This document shows, piece by piece, positions 1-6,067 of a DNA stretch of 37,813 nt. The notes beneath the pieces were generated by a model. That model saw only the letters and a program-made list of their open reading frames with translations. It did not search any database and had not been told where the DNA came from. Positions within the stretch are counted from its first letter, which is position 1, and every line of letters begins with the position of its first letter. Made by a program: the position numbers and the translations under genes. The stretch spans positions 1 through 37,813 of the forward strand of contig JAICYJ010000025.1 in NCBI GenBank assembly GCA_025934255.1, given 5' to 3'. Source of the stretch: Thermoleophilia bacterium. Its GTDB lineage: Bacteria > Actinomycetota > Thermoleophilia > Gaiellales > JAICJC01.

Positions 1-230
1 CAAGCCACCACCGGCCCGAGCCGCTGACCGGCCACGATCGGCCATCGCACGAGTTCCCGGCCACCTGGTGGTGCTGGCTGCCGAGATGGAAGCGGACATG
101 CGCGTGGGAATACGGCAAGCCACCACCGGCCCGAGCCGCTGACCGGCCACGATCGGCCATCGCACGAGTTCCCGGCCACCTGGTGGTGCTGGCTGCCGAG
201 ATGGAAGCGGACATGCGCGTGGGAATACGG
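1..230. repeat. Perfect tandem duplication of a 115-bp unit
   Basis: Bases 1-115 and 116-230 are identical, both starting CAAGCCACCACCGG and ending GGGAATACGG. The unit length is not a multiple of three, so the duplication shifts any reading frame running through it. The window starts exactly at a unit boundary, so more copies may lie upstream. It may be a recent duplication or an assembly artefact at a contig end. Confidence 0.9.
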
Positions 231-510
231 CACCTGGCTCGGAGAGCAGTCACCGACTTGCCGTCCGGTAACTCGCGGTTAGTCGATCACAGGCATGGCG
301 GCGTCGCAAATTGTGTCGAGTGATACGATCCTTTCCTCAGCACGGCTCGATGGGGCGCGCCCGGTACAGTCGCCCCGACCATCCTCAGGGGCCATTGGCG
401 CCGCTCCTCCAATGTAAGACGGTGCGTTGACGCATCGTGGGAGCGGCTATGAAACGGTCTTCTGTGTGCGCCTCGGCGCTTAGGGTCTCTAAGCACCGGG
501 GAGGAGAGAC
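231..510. other. Non-coding stretch upstream of the first exported-protein gene
   Basis: No convincing gene was found here. Frames running in from the tandem repeat end at stops near 281 and 321. The right part contains a candidate promoter (listed separately) and the ribosome binding site GGGGAGGAG just before the ATG at 511. Confidence 0.4.
423..453 (+). promoter_or_regulatory. Candidate promoter overlapped by a palindrome
   Basis: TTGACG at 427-432 and TATGAA at 448-453 are separated by 15 bases and lie about 55 bases before the start at 511. The -35 sits inside the inverted repeat TGCGT-TG-ACGCA (423-434), which could be a repressor site. The short spacer makes this tentative. Confidence 0.25.
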
Positions 511-897
511 ATGAAGGGCTTTATGAAGATCGTGCTCGCCGGTCTCGTGTTGCTGCTGGTCGTGGTCGGCGGCTGCGTGGCTATCGTCGGCTTCGGCGCG
601 AATGAGGCGAGCAAGGCGATCAGCAGCGAGCAGCAGTCGGATACCAAGAAGTCTGCGAGGTTCGCGACCAGGTTCAAGACGGTGAAGGTCGGCGACACGC
701 TGACGGGTCAGGGCGGCGACTCGAAGGCGGAGGTCGCCGCACGGCTTGGCAAGCCGCATAAGAGCGATATCACACAGACCAAGAGCGGCGGCACGACGCT
801 CGTCTCCTGGACATGGACGTTCATCTTGTCGAACGGATCGAGCGTCTACTCGGTCGACTTCACCAACGGGCACGTGTCCTCAAAGACGAAGATGTAG
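511..897 (+). CDS. Small membrane-anchored protein with BamE/SmpA-like domain
   Basis: A 128-residue protein with an N-terminal hydrophobic segment (about residues 5-27) containing VVVGGC, so it is either a signal anchor or a lipoprotein. The exported part carries TVKVGDT, then AEVAARLGKPHK, then a Trp-rich strand (SWTWTF) and a final strand VYSVDFTNGHV. That order (G-x-T, V-x-x-x-x-G-x-P, closing beta strands) resembles small BamE/SmpA-type or BLIP-like folds; this is inference from pattern. The start is supported by a strong Shine-Dalgarno site (GGGGAGGAG, 6 bases upstream). The next gene encodes a protein with a related core, suggesting a duplicated pair. The precise function is unknown. 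Confidence 0.75.
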   Translation: MKGFMKIVLAGLVLLLVVVGGCVAIVGFGANEASKAISSEQQSDTKKSARFATRFKTVKVGDTLTGQGGDSKAEVAARLGKPHKSDITQTKSGGTTLVSWTWTFILSNGSSVYSVDFTNGHVSSKTKM

Positions 898-919
898 AGC
901 GCTGACCGGCGTGCTGACG

Positions 920-1273
920 ATGAGAAAGCCCAGGCGCCATCCGGCTGGCCTTTCCGTCGTTGCCCTGCTGATGCTGGCCCCAGCCTGCGGCGGCAACAGC
1001 ACCATGCAAGACGCCATGCAATCAGCGAGCACATCAGGTGACAAGCTTGTTGCAGCCCAGATGGCGCCCTACTACCAGACGGTCAAGGTGGGGTGGACTA
1101 CCAAGCAGGTGGAGCGGATCTATGGCCCACTGCATAAGCCCTCGTCCATTGGTATGGCCATCGACGATAACGAGGCCACGCACTGCTGGGTGTACAAGAT
1201 CAAGTACCTGCCCAGCTACACCTTTTGTTTCGGATCTGATAACCGAATGACTATGAAGGCCAAGGGTCTCTAA
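920..1273 (+). CDS. Putative lipoprotein with BamE/SmpA-like core
   Basis: A 117-residue protein with a basic N-terminus (MRKPRRH), a hydrophobic stretch and LAPACGG, an acceptable lipobox with Cys near residue 25. The mature part contains QTVKVGWTTKQVERIYG followed by PLHK, closely echoing TVKVG...LGKPHK in the preceding protein. It ends with YTFCFGSDNRMTMKAKG; the two Cys in the C-terminal half could form a disulfide. The ATG at 920 is chosen because it gives the signal sequence; a GTG at 911 is in frame. It begins 22 bases after the previous stop, so the two are probably co-transcribed. It is probably surface-anchored; the partner is unknown. Confidence 0.7.
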   Translation: MRKPRRHPAGLSVVALLMLAPACGGNSTMQDAMQSASTSGDKLVAAQMAPYYQTVKVGWTTKQVERIYGPLHKPSSIGMAIDDNEATHCWVYKIKYLPSYTFCFGSDNRMTMKAKGL

Positions 1274-1285
1274 AGGAGGCGTCTG

Positions 1286-1861
1286 TTGGATACGACACAC
1301 ACACGGCGATGGCTGTTGGGCGCGCTGGGCGGGACAGGCTTGGGAGCGATGCTTGGCAGGGCCAATAGCGCTGATGCGGCGACCGGTGATCCGCTGATCC
1401 TCGGTCAGGACAACTCGGCGGACGCGGAGACGGATCTCTATGGCGACTTCAACGTGCATGGTGACGGGTTCTTCAACCGGGATCATGCGACGGGGCAGGA
1501 AGCGGTGCTGACCGTCTACAACGGTGACCAAGGCGGGATCTTCACCCAAGGCGATAACGCATATGGCATCCGCGCCATCGGGTTTCCAGCTGCGCAGATC
1601 GAAGGTCAGCTAGCTGGTCAGTTTGCAGGAACGATGACCATTCCAGCTGGAGCGGCCAAGGCGAACCACACGATGCCTTACCAATCGAACGTGAACCAGT
1701 TTGGCGTAACGATGGTCGTCGCCTCCCTGCAGCAGCATCGCGCTGGGGTGCACGTGGAGGCAGTGGTTCAAGTCGCAAACCCGAACGGATTGACGTTCAC
1801 CGTGTTCCTGAACAAGGCGGTGACGGCTGCGACGCGAGTCGGATTCGTCGTCGTCAACTAA
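1286..1861 (+). CDS. Tat-exported protein with GDPLILG motif, function unknown
   Basis: A 191-residue protein starting at TTG with an excellent Shine-Dalgarno site (AAAGGAGG, 6 bases upstream), 12 bases after the preceding gene, so it is likely the third gene of an exported-protein operon. The N-terminus THTRRWLLGALGGTG is a twin-arginine signal, with a likely cleavage near SADAA. The mature protein opens with GDPLILGQDNSADAET, a motif I recognise from secreted Tat proteins of Actinobacteria and Chloroflexi, and ends in a beta-rich domain (FTVFLNKAVTAATRVGFVVV). The middle is rich in Gly, Asp and Asn. No catalytic motif is visible. It may be a cell-surface or beta-structured coat protein. Confidence 0.75.
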   Translation: MDTTHTRRWLLGALGGTGLGAMLGRANSADAATGDPLILGQDNSADAETDLYGDFNVHGDGFFNRDHATGQEAVLTVYNGDQGGIFTQGDNAYGIRAIGFPAAQIEGQLAGQFAGTMTIPAGAAKANHTMPYQSNVNQFGVTMVVASLQQHRAGVHVEAVVQVANPNGLTFTVFLNKAVTAATRVGFVVVN

Positions 1862-1863
1862 CC

Positions 1864-1895
1864 ACTGCCAGGGCCAGGACTGCCAGGACTCCAGG
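1864..1895. repeat. Short direct repeats in a convergent gap
   Basis: ACTGCCAGG occurs at 1864-1872 and 1879-1887, followed by the related ACTCCAGG. This lies in the 67-base gap between the Tat protein gene and the minus-strand unit. No clear terminator hairpin is present. Confidence 0.4.
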
Positions 1896-1928
1896 CTATA
1901 TAGGTCAGCAGCGGAGTCGATCAGCCGC

Positions 1929-2300
1929 CTAGCGTGCGCTTCTCTGGGTTCGCGGGTGGGTAGGCTTGGCGAGTTTCGGCGCCACTCTGAGTAGCTCGCT
2001 GCTGGTCTCGGGGAAGGCGGCTGCGACTTGTTGGTCGTCTGTGATGCGGCGCAGCTGCAACGCGATCTCGACGTCCAGTTCGGCGGTCAGGTCGTCGATC
2101 GAGCGGTCGGCCTCGATCAGGTCTGTGGAACGCGAGAGGGGCTGACGTTCGGCCAGTTCGGAGAGTCGGTCGAGGGCAAGGATCCGATCTCGGGCGGTTG
2201 CTCCCCGATCAAGCGCGATCCTGCGCAGGATCGCTTCCGGATCGAGGTCGTCATCGACTCTCGGCAGGTTGAGCGAGGCGATCGGTGTGATTTTGCTCAT
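1929..2300 (-). CDS. Small phage-type protein, possibly small-terminase-like
   Basis: A 123-residue charged protein beginning MSKITPIASLNLPRVDD. Residues about 20-50 (DPEAILRRIALDRG, then ARDRILALDRLSELAER) form helices of the kind found in small phage DNA-binding or small-terminase proteins; this is a resemblance only. A second acidic helical region follows (DDLTAELDVEIALQLRRI), and the tail is basic. The ATG overlaps the TGA of the upstream recombinase-like gene (ATGA), which strongly supports both reading frames and translational coupling. No homologue is recognised with certainty. Confidence 0.6.
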   Translation of the reverse strand: MSKITPIASLNLPRVDDDLDPEAILRRIALDRGATARDRILALDRLSELAERQPLSRSTDLIEADRSIDDLTAELDVEIALQLRRITDDQQVAAAFPETSSELLRVAPKLAKPTHPRTQRSAR

Positions 2301-2704
2301 CCGCGTCGTCGGGTTGCGAGCACCGCTCGGGTCTGGTTGCGGGTTCTGGCGTCGATGATCCCCGCGCTCTTGTAGGCGTCGGCGCGGTGCAAAGCGGCGG
2401 CGATGGTCGAGGGATGCCAGCGCCGTCCAAGCGTGTGCGACTCGTCCAGTGCACGTGTGATAGCGCGGATGCTCCAACCTTCGATGACGCGCTCGAACAC
2501 GAATGCCACGACCACCGCCTCGTTAGCACTGACACGCAGTGCGCCACGGAATGCTTCGAACCCCAGCGCGGGCCGCCCGCCCACGTACCCGCCCGCGATT
2601 TGCTTCGCTGCGCGCCTCGCGTGCAGATACACGCTTACTTGGCGGCGGCTGTCAGGATCCAGCGGATATTCGTCTCGATTGTTGCGAGTTGTGATACCAT
2701 GCAC
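2297..2704 (-). CDS. Serine-recombinase-like DNA-binding fragment lacking the catalytic domain
   Basis: About 135 residues from a GTG at 2704 (TTG at 2758 is the longest alternative). SRRQVSVYLHARRAAKQ, GGRPALGFEA, VVAFVFERVIEGWSI, RAITRALDE and GRRWHPSTIAAALHR match in order the Recombinase domain that follows the resolvase catalytic domain in large serine recombinases. There is no N-terminal resolvase domain with catalytic Ser, so it cannot recombine alone. The upstream sequence turns into the divergent capsid promoter, leaving no room for the missing domain. The 4-base overlap with the next gene argues for a functional short gene rather than random decay. TACCAT lies 6 bases before the GTG, compatible with a leaderless start. 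It may act as a DNA-binding regulator. Confidence 0.6.
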   Translation of the reverse strand: MHGITTRNNRDEYPLDPDSRRQVSVYLHARRAAKQIAGGYVGGRPALGFEAFRGALRVSANEAVVVAFVFERVIEGWSIRAITRALDESHTLGRRWHPSTIAAALHRADAYKSAGIIDARTRNQTRAVLATRRRG

Positions 2705-2716
2705 GTATACATGGTA
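2682..2716 (+). promoter_or_regulatory. Candidate divergent promoter/operator of the capsid gene
   Basis: TTGCGA (2682-2687) and TATACA (2706-2711), 18 bases apart, form a plausible plus-strand promoter about 26 bases before the capsid ATG. The inverted repeat TACCATG (2695-2701) / CATGGTA (2710-2716), with an 8-base spacer, overlaps this -10 and also the start region of the divergent recombinase-like gene. A protein bound here could control both directions. Confidence 0.45.
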
Positions 2717-2737
2717 GACAACGCTACGGATGTGTAG

Positions 2738-3916
2738 ATGGATTCGCCAGATAACCAACCCACCCCGACGCTCGAGCAGCTGATCGAGCGTCTAACAGAC
2801 GTCGCAGAGCGGGCCGGTACCGTGGATGGGCGTTCTAGTCTCTCCTTTCGCTCACCCAGCCGTTTTGCAGGCCCGCTCTCCGACCCGGACCACGTAGCCG
2901 AGGTGACAAAGAGCTTCGGTGCTGGTCATACCATGGTGCCGCGTGGCGGCATTGGCGGCATCATGAACAAAGCCATGGCCGAGGCCACCGACTCAGCCGG
3001 TGGGTACGCGGTGCCCACCGAAGACGCGGGCGAGATCATGCGATTGATCAGGGCGCGATCGGCTGTGATGCGGATGGGACCCCGTGTCGTCCCGGTCGCG
3101 AAGGAGTTGGACGTGACGTCGTTTGCCACCGGGTCCGCCGCCTATTACGTCGCCGAGAATGCTGCGATCCCCACGAGCGAGCCCACGCTGGCCCAGCGAG
3201 CGCTCCTACGGCCACGCGAGCTCGCTGCGCTCGTCCCGGTCTCAAACCGCCTGCTCCGAGACGCAGCTGGCTCAAGCGATCTCGAAAGCGTGATCCGCGA
3301 TGATCTCGCCGAAGTCCTCGCCCTCAGGACAGATCTCGCGTTCCTTCAGGGCATCGGCACCGGCGGCGAACCACTCGGCATTCGAAACCAGCCTGGACTC
3401 ACACCTGGCCCGGATCTCGGGACGGACGGTGGCACGCCTGACTTCGATGATTTCAAGAACCTGGTCGCAGGCTTGAGAGCGGCCAACGCGCCCTTCCAGC
3501 AACCAGGGTGGATCTTCAATCCAAGAACGATCAACACCCTTGAGCGGCTTAAGGATTCGACAGGGCGCTACCTGGCCGACGCTGGCTTGCTTACGTTCGG
3601 CGCCACCGGCGGCGGCGGCACGCTACTCGGTTTTCCGTTCGCCACGTCGACGCAGATCCCGACGACCATCACCACCGGCACCTCGAACGACACCAGCTAC
3701 GTGATCTTCTCATCAGATTGGTCGGAGGCGTGGGTGGGCGAAAACGAATCTCTTCGCATAGAGCTCTCAGACCAGGCAACGTACACGCCCGACGGCGGCG
3801 CTACATTCGTCAGCGCGTTCCAGAACCGGCAAACATTGTTCCGCGCCACCGTCTGCCACGACCTCGCTCTCCGGCGACCAAATTTGTTCTCCACGTTAAC
3901 GGGCGTTCGACCCTAG
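2738..3916 (+). CDS. HK97-fold phage major capsid protein
   Basis: A 392-residue protein. The first ~80 residues form a short leader with one helix (TPTLEQLIERLTDVAER), shorter than the usual HK97 delta/scaffold region. KAMAEATDSAGGYAVPTE at about 78-94 is the classic beginning of the shell domain. Further family landmarks are LAALVPVSNRLLRD, DLAFLQGIGTGGEPLGI, PGWIFNPRTINTLERL, GRYLADAG, TLLGFPFATSTQIP, IFSSDWSEAWVGE and ALRRPNLFSTLTGV. It would form capsomers of an icosahedral shell. At this length it is not an encapsulin. No portal, protease or large terminase is next to it, which is unusual for a prophage. The ATG directly follows a TAG and has only a weak Shine-Dalgarno. Confidence 0.93.
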   Translation: MDSPDNQPTPTLEQLIERLTDVAERAGTVDGRSSLSFRSPSRFAGPLSDPDHVAEVTKSFGAGHTMVPRGGIGGIMNKAMAEATDSAGGYAVPTEDAGEIMRLIRARSAVMRMGPRVVPVAKELDVTSFATGSAAYYVAENAAIPTSEPTLAQRALLRPRELAALVPVSNRLLRDAAGSSDLESVIRDDLAEVLALRTDLAFLQGIGTGGEPLGIRNQPGLTPGPDLGTDGGTPDFDDFKNLVAGLRAANAPFQQPGWIFNPRTINTLERLKDSTGRYLADAGLLTFGATGGGGTLLGFPFATSTQIPTTITTGTSNDTSYVIFSSDWSEAWVGENESLRIELSDQATYTPDGGATFVSAFQNRQTLFRATVCHDLALRRPNLFSTLTGVRP

Positions 3917-3934
3917 GCGCTCGACGATACGCCT
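3915..3934. terminator. Weak hairpin between convergent capsid and integrase genes
   Basis: AGGCG (3915-3919) and CGCCT (3930-3934) could pair around a 10-base loop in the 24-base gap between the stop codons. There is no T tract, so it is a poor intrinsic terminator at best. Confidence 0.2.
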
Positions 3935-3940
3935 GTCCGG

Positions 3941-4879
3941 TTATGTAGCCAGATAGACGATGCCTGTGCGCGGGCGAGGCTGGACTTCGAGCTGCCACAC
4001 ACGCAGACATGCAGGATCTTCTGTGATGATCGGATCGCTGCGATAGAGGGCCAGAATGCCTTGATACACGCGTTCAGGCCGCACCCGCGTGTAGTGCCTC
4101 CTGCGCACTGTGCGCGGCGCCCAGCCCATGATTTCGTCGATCACTGATTCGCGGACGTCCTCTTCATCCAAGACCGTCGCCACGGTCCTACGGAAGACGT
4201 GGGCCGAACATTCCACCCCAGCCCGTCCCAGCAACCGCTGTAGCTGCTCGTACTGGTGCCGGTAAGTCACGGGGCGGTTGCCGAAGTTTCGGTTAGCCGT
4301 GATCACGTAGTCGTTGCGCGCCGTCAGCTTGGCGATGGTGAGAGCTTCGGCCCACACCGGGTGGATCGGTACCAATCGCAGCTTCTTGCCCTTGCCGAGT
4401 ACCGTCATCTGCTGCTGCTTGAGTTCAACGTTGGACCACTTCAACAGGCGTAGCTCCTGATCGCGCATGCCGGTGTAAGCCAGCCCGATGAACAGCAGCC
4501 TGTCTCGACAGTTCTCACACGCTCGCCATTTCCATCGCAGATCGTCGGCGCTGAACGTGACCGGCTCGGCATCTGGCAGTCGGGGCACCGGCACATCAGT
4601 GCAAGGGTTGCGGTCGATCGTGCCCAGCCGTTGGGCGTACCGGTACGCCGCATTGATCTGTGTCAGGTTCTGACGCACGGTGGTCGGTGCCAAGGACAAC
4701 TGCAGCTGGTCGAAGTACTCCTCCATCTGCAAGGGCGTGATCGTCTGCGCTGTTCGACCGATGGTTTCCAAGTGACGCTCGAACCTGGTGTGCGCCTGCA
4801 CCGTGTTGGTTAGGGTGGCAGGTTCAACGCGCTTGCGCTCAAGCCGCGAACGATAGGCTGCCAGTATCGGATCGTTCAT
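3941..4879 (-). CDS. Tyrosine recombinase / integrase
   Basis: A 312-residue protein with an N-terminal SAM-like core-binding domain (about 1-100; LAPTTVRQNLTQINAAYRYA) and a C-terminal catalytic domain. Catalytic residues visible are Arg139 (YTGMRDQEL), the beta-hairpin Lys in GKGKKLRLVPIHP, His227 and Arg230 (AHVFRRTVAT), Trp253 in the His/Trp position (MGWAPRT) and the nucleophile Tyr263 (RRRHYTRV). The set is complete, so the enzyme is probably active. No extra arm-binding domain is seen. The start is set by the Shine-Dalgarno AGAGGAG 5-6 bases upstream. It sits at the right edge of the element, reading inward, with the AT-rich junction behind it. Confidence 0.92.
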   Translation of the reverse strand: MNDPILAAYRSRLERKRVEPATLTNTVQAHTRFERHLETIGRTAQTITPLQMEEYFDQLQLSLAPTTVRQNLTQINAAYRYAQRLGTIDRNPCTDVPVPRLPDAEPVTFSADDLRWKWRACENCRDRLLFIGLAYTGMRDQELRLLKWSNVELKQQQMTVLGKGKKLRLVPIHPVWAEALTIAKLTARNDYVITANRNFGNRPVTYRHQYEQLQRLLGRAGVECSAHVFRRTVATVLDEEDVRESVIDEIMGWAPRTVRRRHYTRVRPERVYQGILALYRSDPIITEDPACLRVWQLEVQPRPRTGIVYLAT

Positions 4880-4984
4880 TTCATCTCCTCTTAGGTGGAT
4901 TCCCCCATCAACCTAATTATTGTTTCCATTAGTACTTTAGACTATTCTATCAAGAGATTGTACGGTTAGGTACTGTACCCGCCC
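4880..4984. other. AT-rich element/chromosome junction; probable integrase promoter and right attachment region
   Basis: This is the most AT-rich stretch in the window, lying between the integrase start and hisC. On the minus strand it contains TTGATA and TAGAAT-like hexamers that could drive the integrase. At its right end is GGTACTGTACC (4969-4979), a palindrome with a single central base. GC content rises sharply right after it. The right att core probably lies here, but the other copy is not in the window. Confidence 0.4.
4971..4976 (+). promoter_or_regulatory. Candidate -10 of hisC-meaB
   Basis: TACTGT ends 8 bases before the GTG of hisC, which has no Shine-Dalgarno site. This spacing fits a leaderless transcript. 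The hexamer lies inside the palindrome at the element junction, so insertion may have rebuilt this promoter. No good -35 is seen. Confidence 0.3.
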
Positions 4985-6067
4985 GTGCAGGCACGCCCCG
5001 AGATTGCAGACCTGAGGCCGTATCAGCCCGGCAAACCGGCGTCGGCGCTGCGCCGGGAGCTCGGCCTCGAGCGGATCGTCAAGCTGGGCTCCAACGAGGG
5101 CCCGCGCGGGCCGTTCCCGGCGGCCATCGAGGCCCTCGCCGCCGCGACTCCCGGCCTCAACCGCTACCCGGAAGGCGGCGCCGAGCTGCTCGAGCGGCTG
5201 GCCGCTCGCCACGGCCTCACGCCCGAGCGCGTGGCCCCCGGCAACGGCGCCGATGGCGTGATCGCGAACCTGGCGCTGGCCTACCTGCGCCCCGGCGACG
5301 AGGTGTTGATGGGCTGGCCGTCGTTCGTCAGCTACCGCCTGAGCGCCGTCAAGATGGGCGCGACGCCGATCCCGGTGCCGCTCCGCGACGGCAGCTACGA
5401 CCTCGAAGCGATGGCCGCCGCCGTCACCTCCGCCACCCGCATCGCCTACGTCTGCAGCCCCAACAACCCCACCGGCGGGATCGTCTCCGGCGACGACCTG
5501 GCCGCGTTCCTGGACGCCGTTCCCGAGCGTGTGCTGGTCGTGATCGACTCCGCCTACCACGAGTACGTCACCGACCCCGCCCACGTCGATGCGATCGCCG
5601 CCCATGCCGGCCGCTCCAACGTCGTCGTGCTGCGCACCTTCTCCAAGATCTACGGCCTGGCCGGCCTGCGCGTCGGATACGGCGTCGCACCGGCAGCGGT
5701 CGTTGCCGAGCTGGGCAAGGTGCGCGGTCCCTTCGACGTCTCCGAGCCGGCGCAGGTGGCGGCCGTCGCCAGCCTGGACGACGAGCCCGAGCTCGTGCGC
5801 CGGCGGAGCGAGAACCAGGGAGAGCGCCGCAGGCTGGAGGGGGAGCTGGGCGCGCGGGCAGTGAAGCTCTACCCGGCCGCCGCCAACTTCGTCTGCGCCG
5901 AGGTCGGTGACGGGGCAGCCCTGGCCGCCCGCCTCGAGCGTGAGGGCGTGATCGTGCGCCCCCTGGCCGCGTTCGGCGCACCCTCCTGCGTGCGCGTCAC
6001 CGTCGGCCTGCCGGACGAGAACGACGCCTTCCTGACGGCCCTCGACAGGTCGCTGCAGCCGGCATGA
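4985..6067 (+). CDS. hisC: Histidinol-phosphate aminotransferase
   Basis: A 360-residue PLP-dependent class I/II aminotransferase converting imidazole-acetol phosphate and glutamate to histidinol phosphate in histidine synthesis. LRPYQPGKP near the N-terminus, KLGSNEGPRGP, SPNNPTGG, VVIDSAYHEYV and the Schiff-base Lys in LRTFSKIYGLAGLRVGYG are typical of HisC; the family's usual DEAY is DSAY here. Length is normal, so the adjacent insertion did not truncate the protein. The GTG start is the first start in the frame after the junction. Its TGA overlaps the ATG of meaB. Other his genes are not nearby, so a related aminotransferase role (for example aromatic) cannot be excluded. Confidence 0.88.
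   Translation: MQARPEIADLRPYQPGKPASALRRELGLERIVKLGSNEGPRGPFPAAIEALAAATPGLNRYPEGGAELLERLAARHGLTPERVAPGNGADGVIANLALAYLRPGDEVLMGWPSFVSYRLSAVKMGATPIPVPLRDGSYDLEAMAAAVTSATRIAYVCSPNNPTGGIVSGDDLAAFLDAVPERVLVVIDSAYHEYVTDPAHVDAIAAHAGRSNVVVLRTFSKIYGLAGLRVGYGVAPAAVVAELGKVRGPFDVSEPAQVAAVASLDDEPELVRRRSENQGERRRLEGELGARAVKLYPAAANFVCAEVGDGAALAARLEREGVIVRPLAAFGAPSCVRVTVGLPDENDAFLTALDRSLQPA

Larger units (their letters stand above)
1..4980. mobile_element. Integrated element with lone HK97-type capsid gene and tyrosine integrase (left end outside window)
   Basis: This block is visibly less GC-rich than what follows, uses good Shine-Dalgarno sites (unlike many downstream units), and carries an integrase, a phage capsid gene, a recombinase fragment and small exported proteins. 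Base composition changes abruptly in the AT-rich stretch just before hisC, so the right boundary is placed there. The left boundary is not visible; the window may begin inside the element. No portal, large terminase, protease or tail gene is present in the part seen. It could be a decayed prophage, a phage satellite or a domesticated capsid island. No flanking att repeats were identified. Confidence 0.55.

Noticed and set aside
3..323. Open reading frame running through both tandem repeat copies
   Set aside because: The frame reads different protein phases in each copy because the unit is 115 bases, and the product has no recognisable motif. Other frames are open too, so it is probably chance or a broken gene end.
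2738..3916. Encapsulin instead of phage capsid
   Set aside because: The protein is 392 residues with a phage-style N-terminal leader and KAMAEATDSAGGY junction. Encapsulins are about 265-300 residues and no cargo-loading context is present.
363..4979. GGTACAGT near 363 and ACTGTACC near 4972 as attachment repeats
   Set aside because: Only 8 bases match, in inverted orientation, and one copy is part of a local palindrome. Integrase att repeats should be direct and usually longer.
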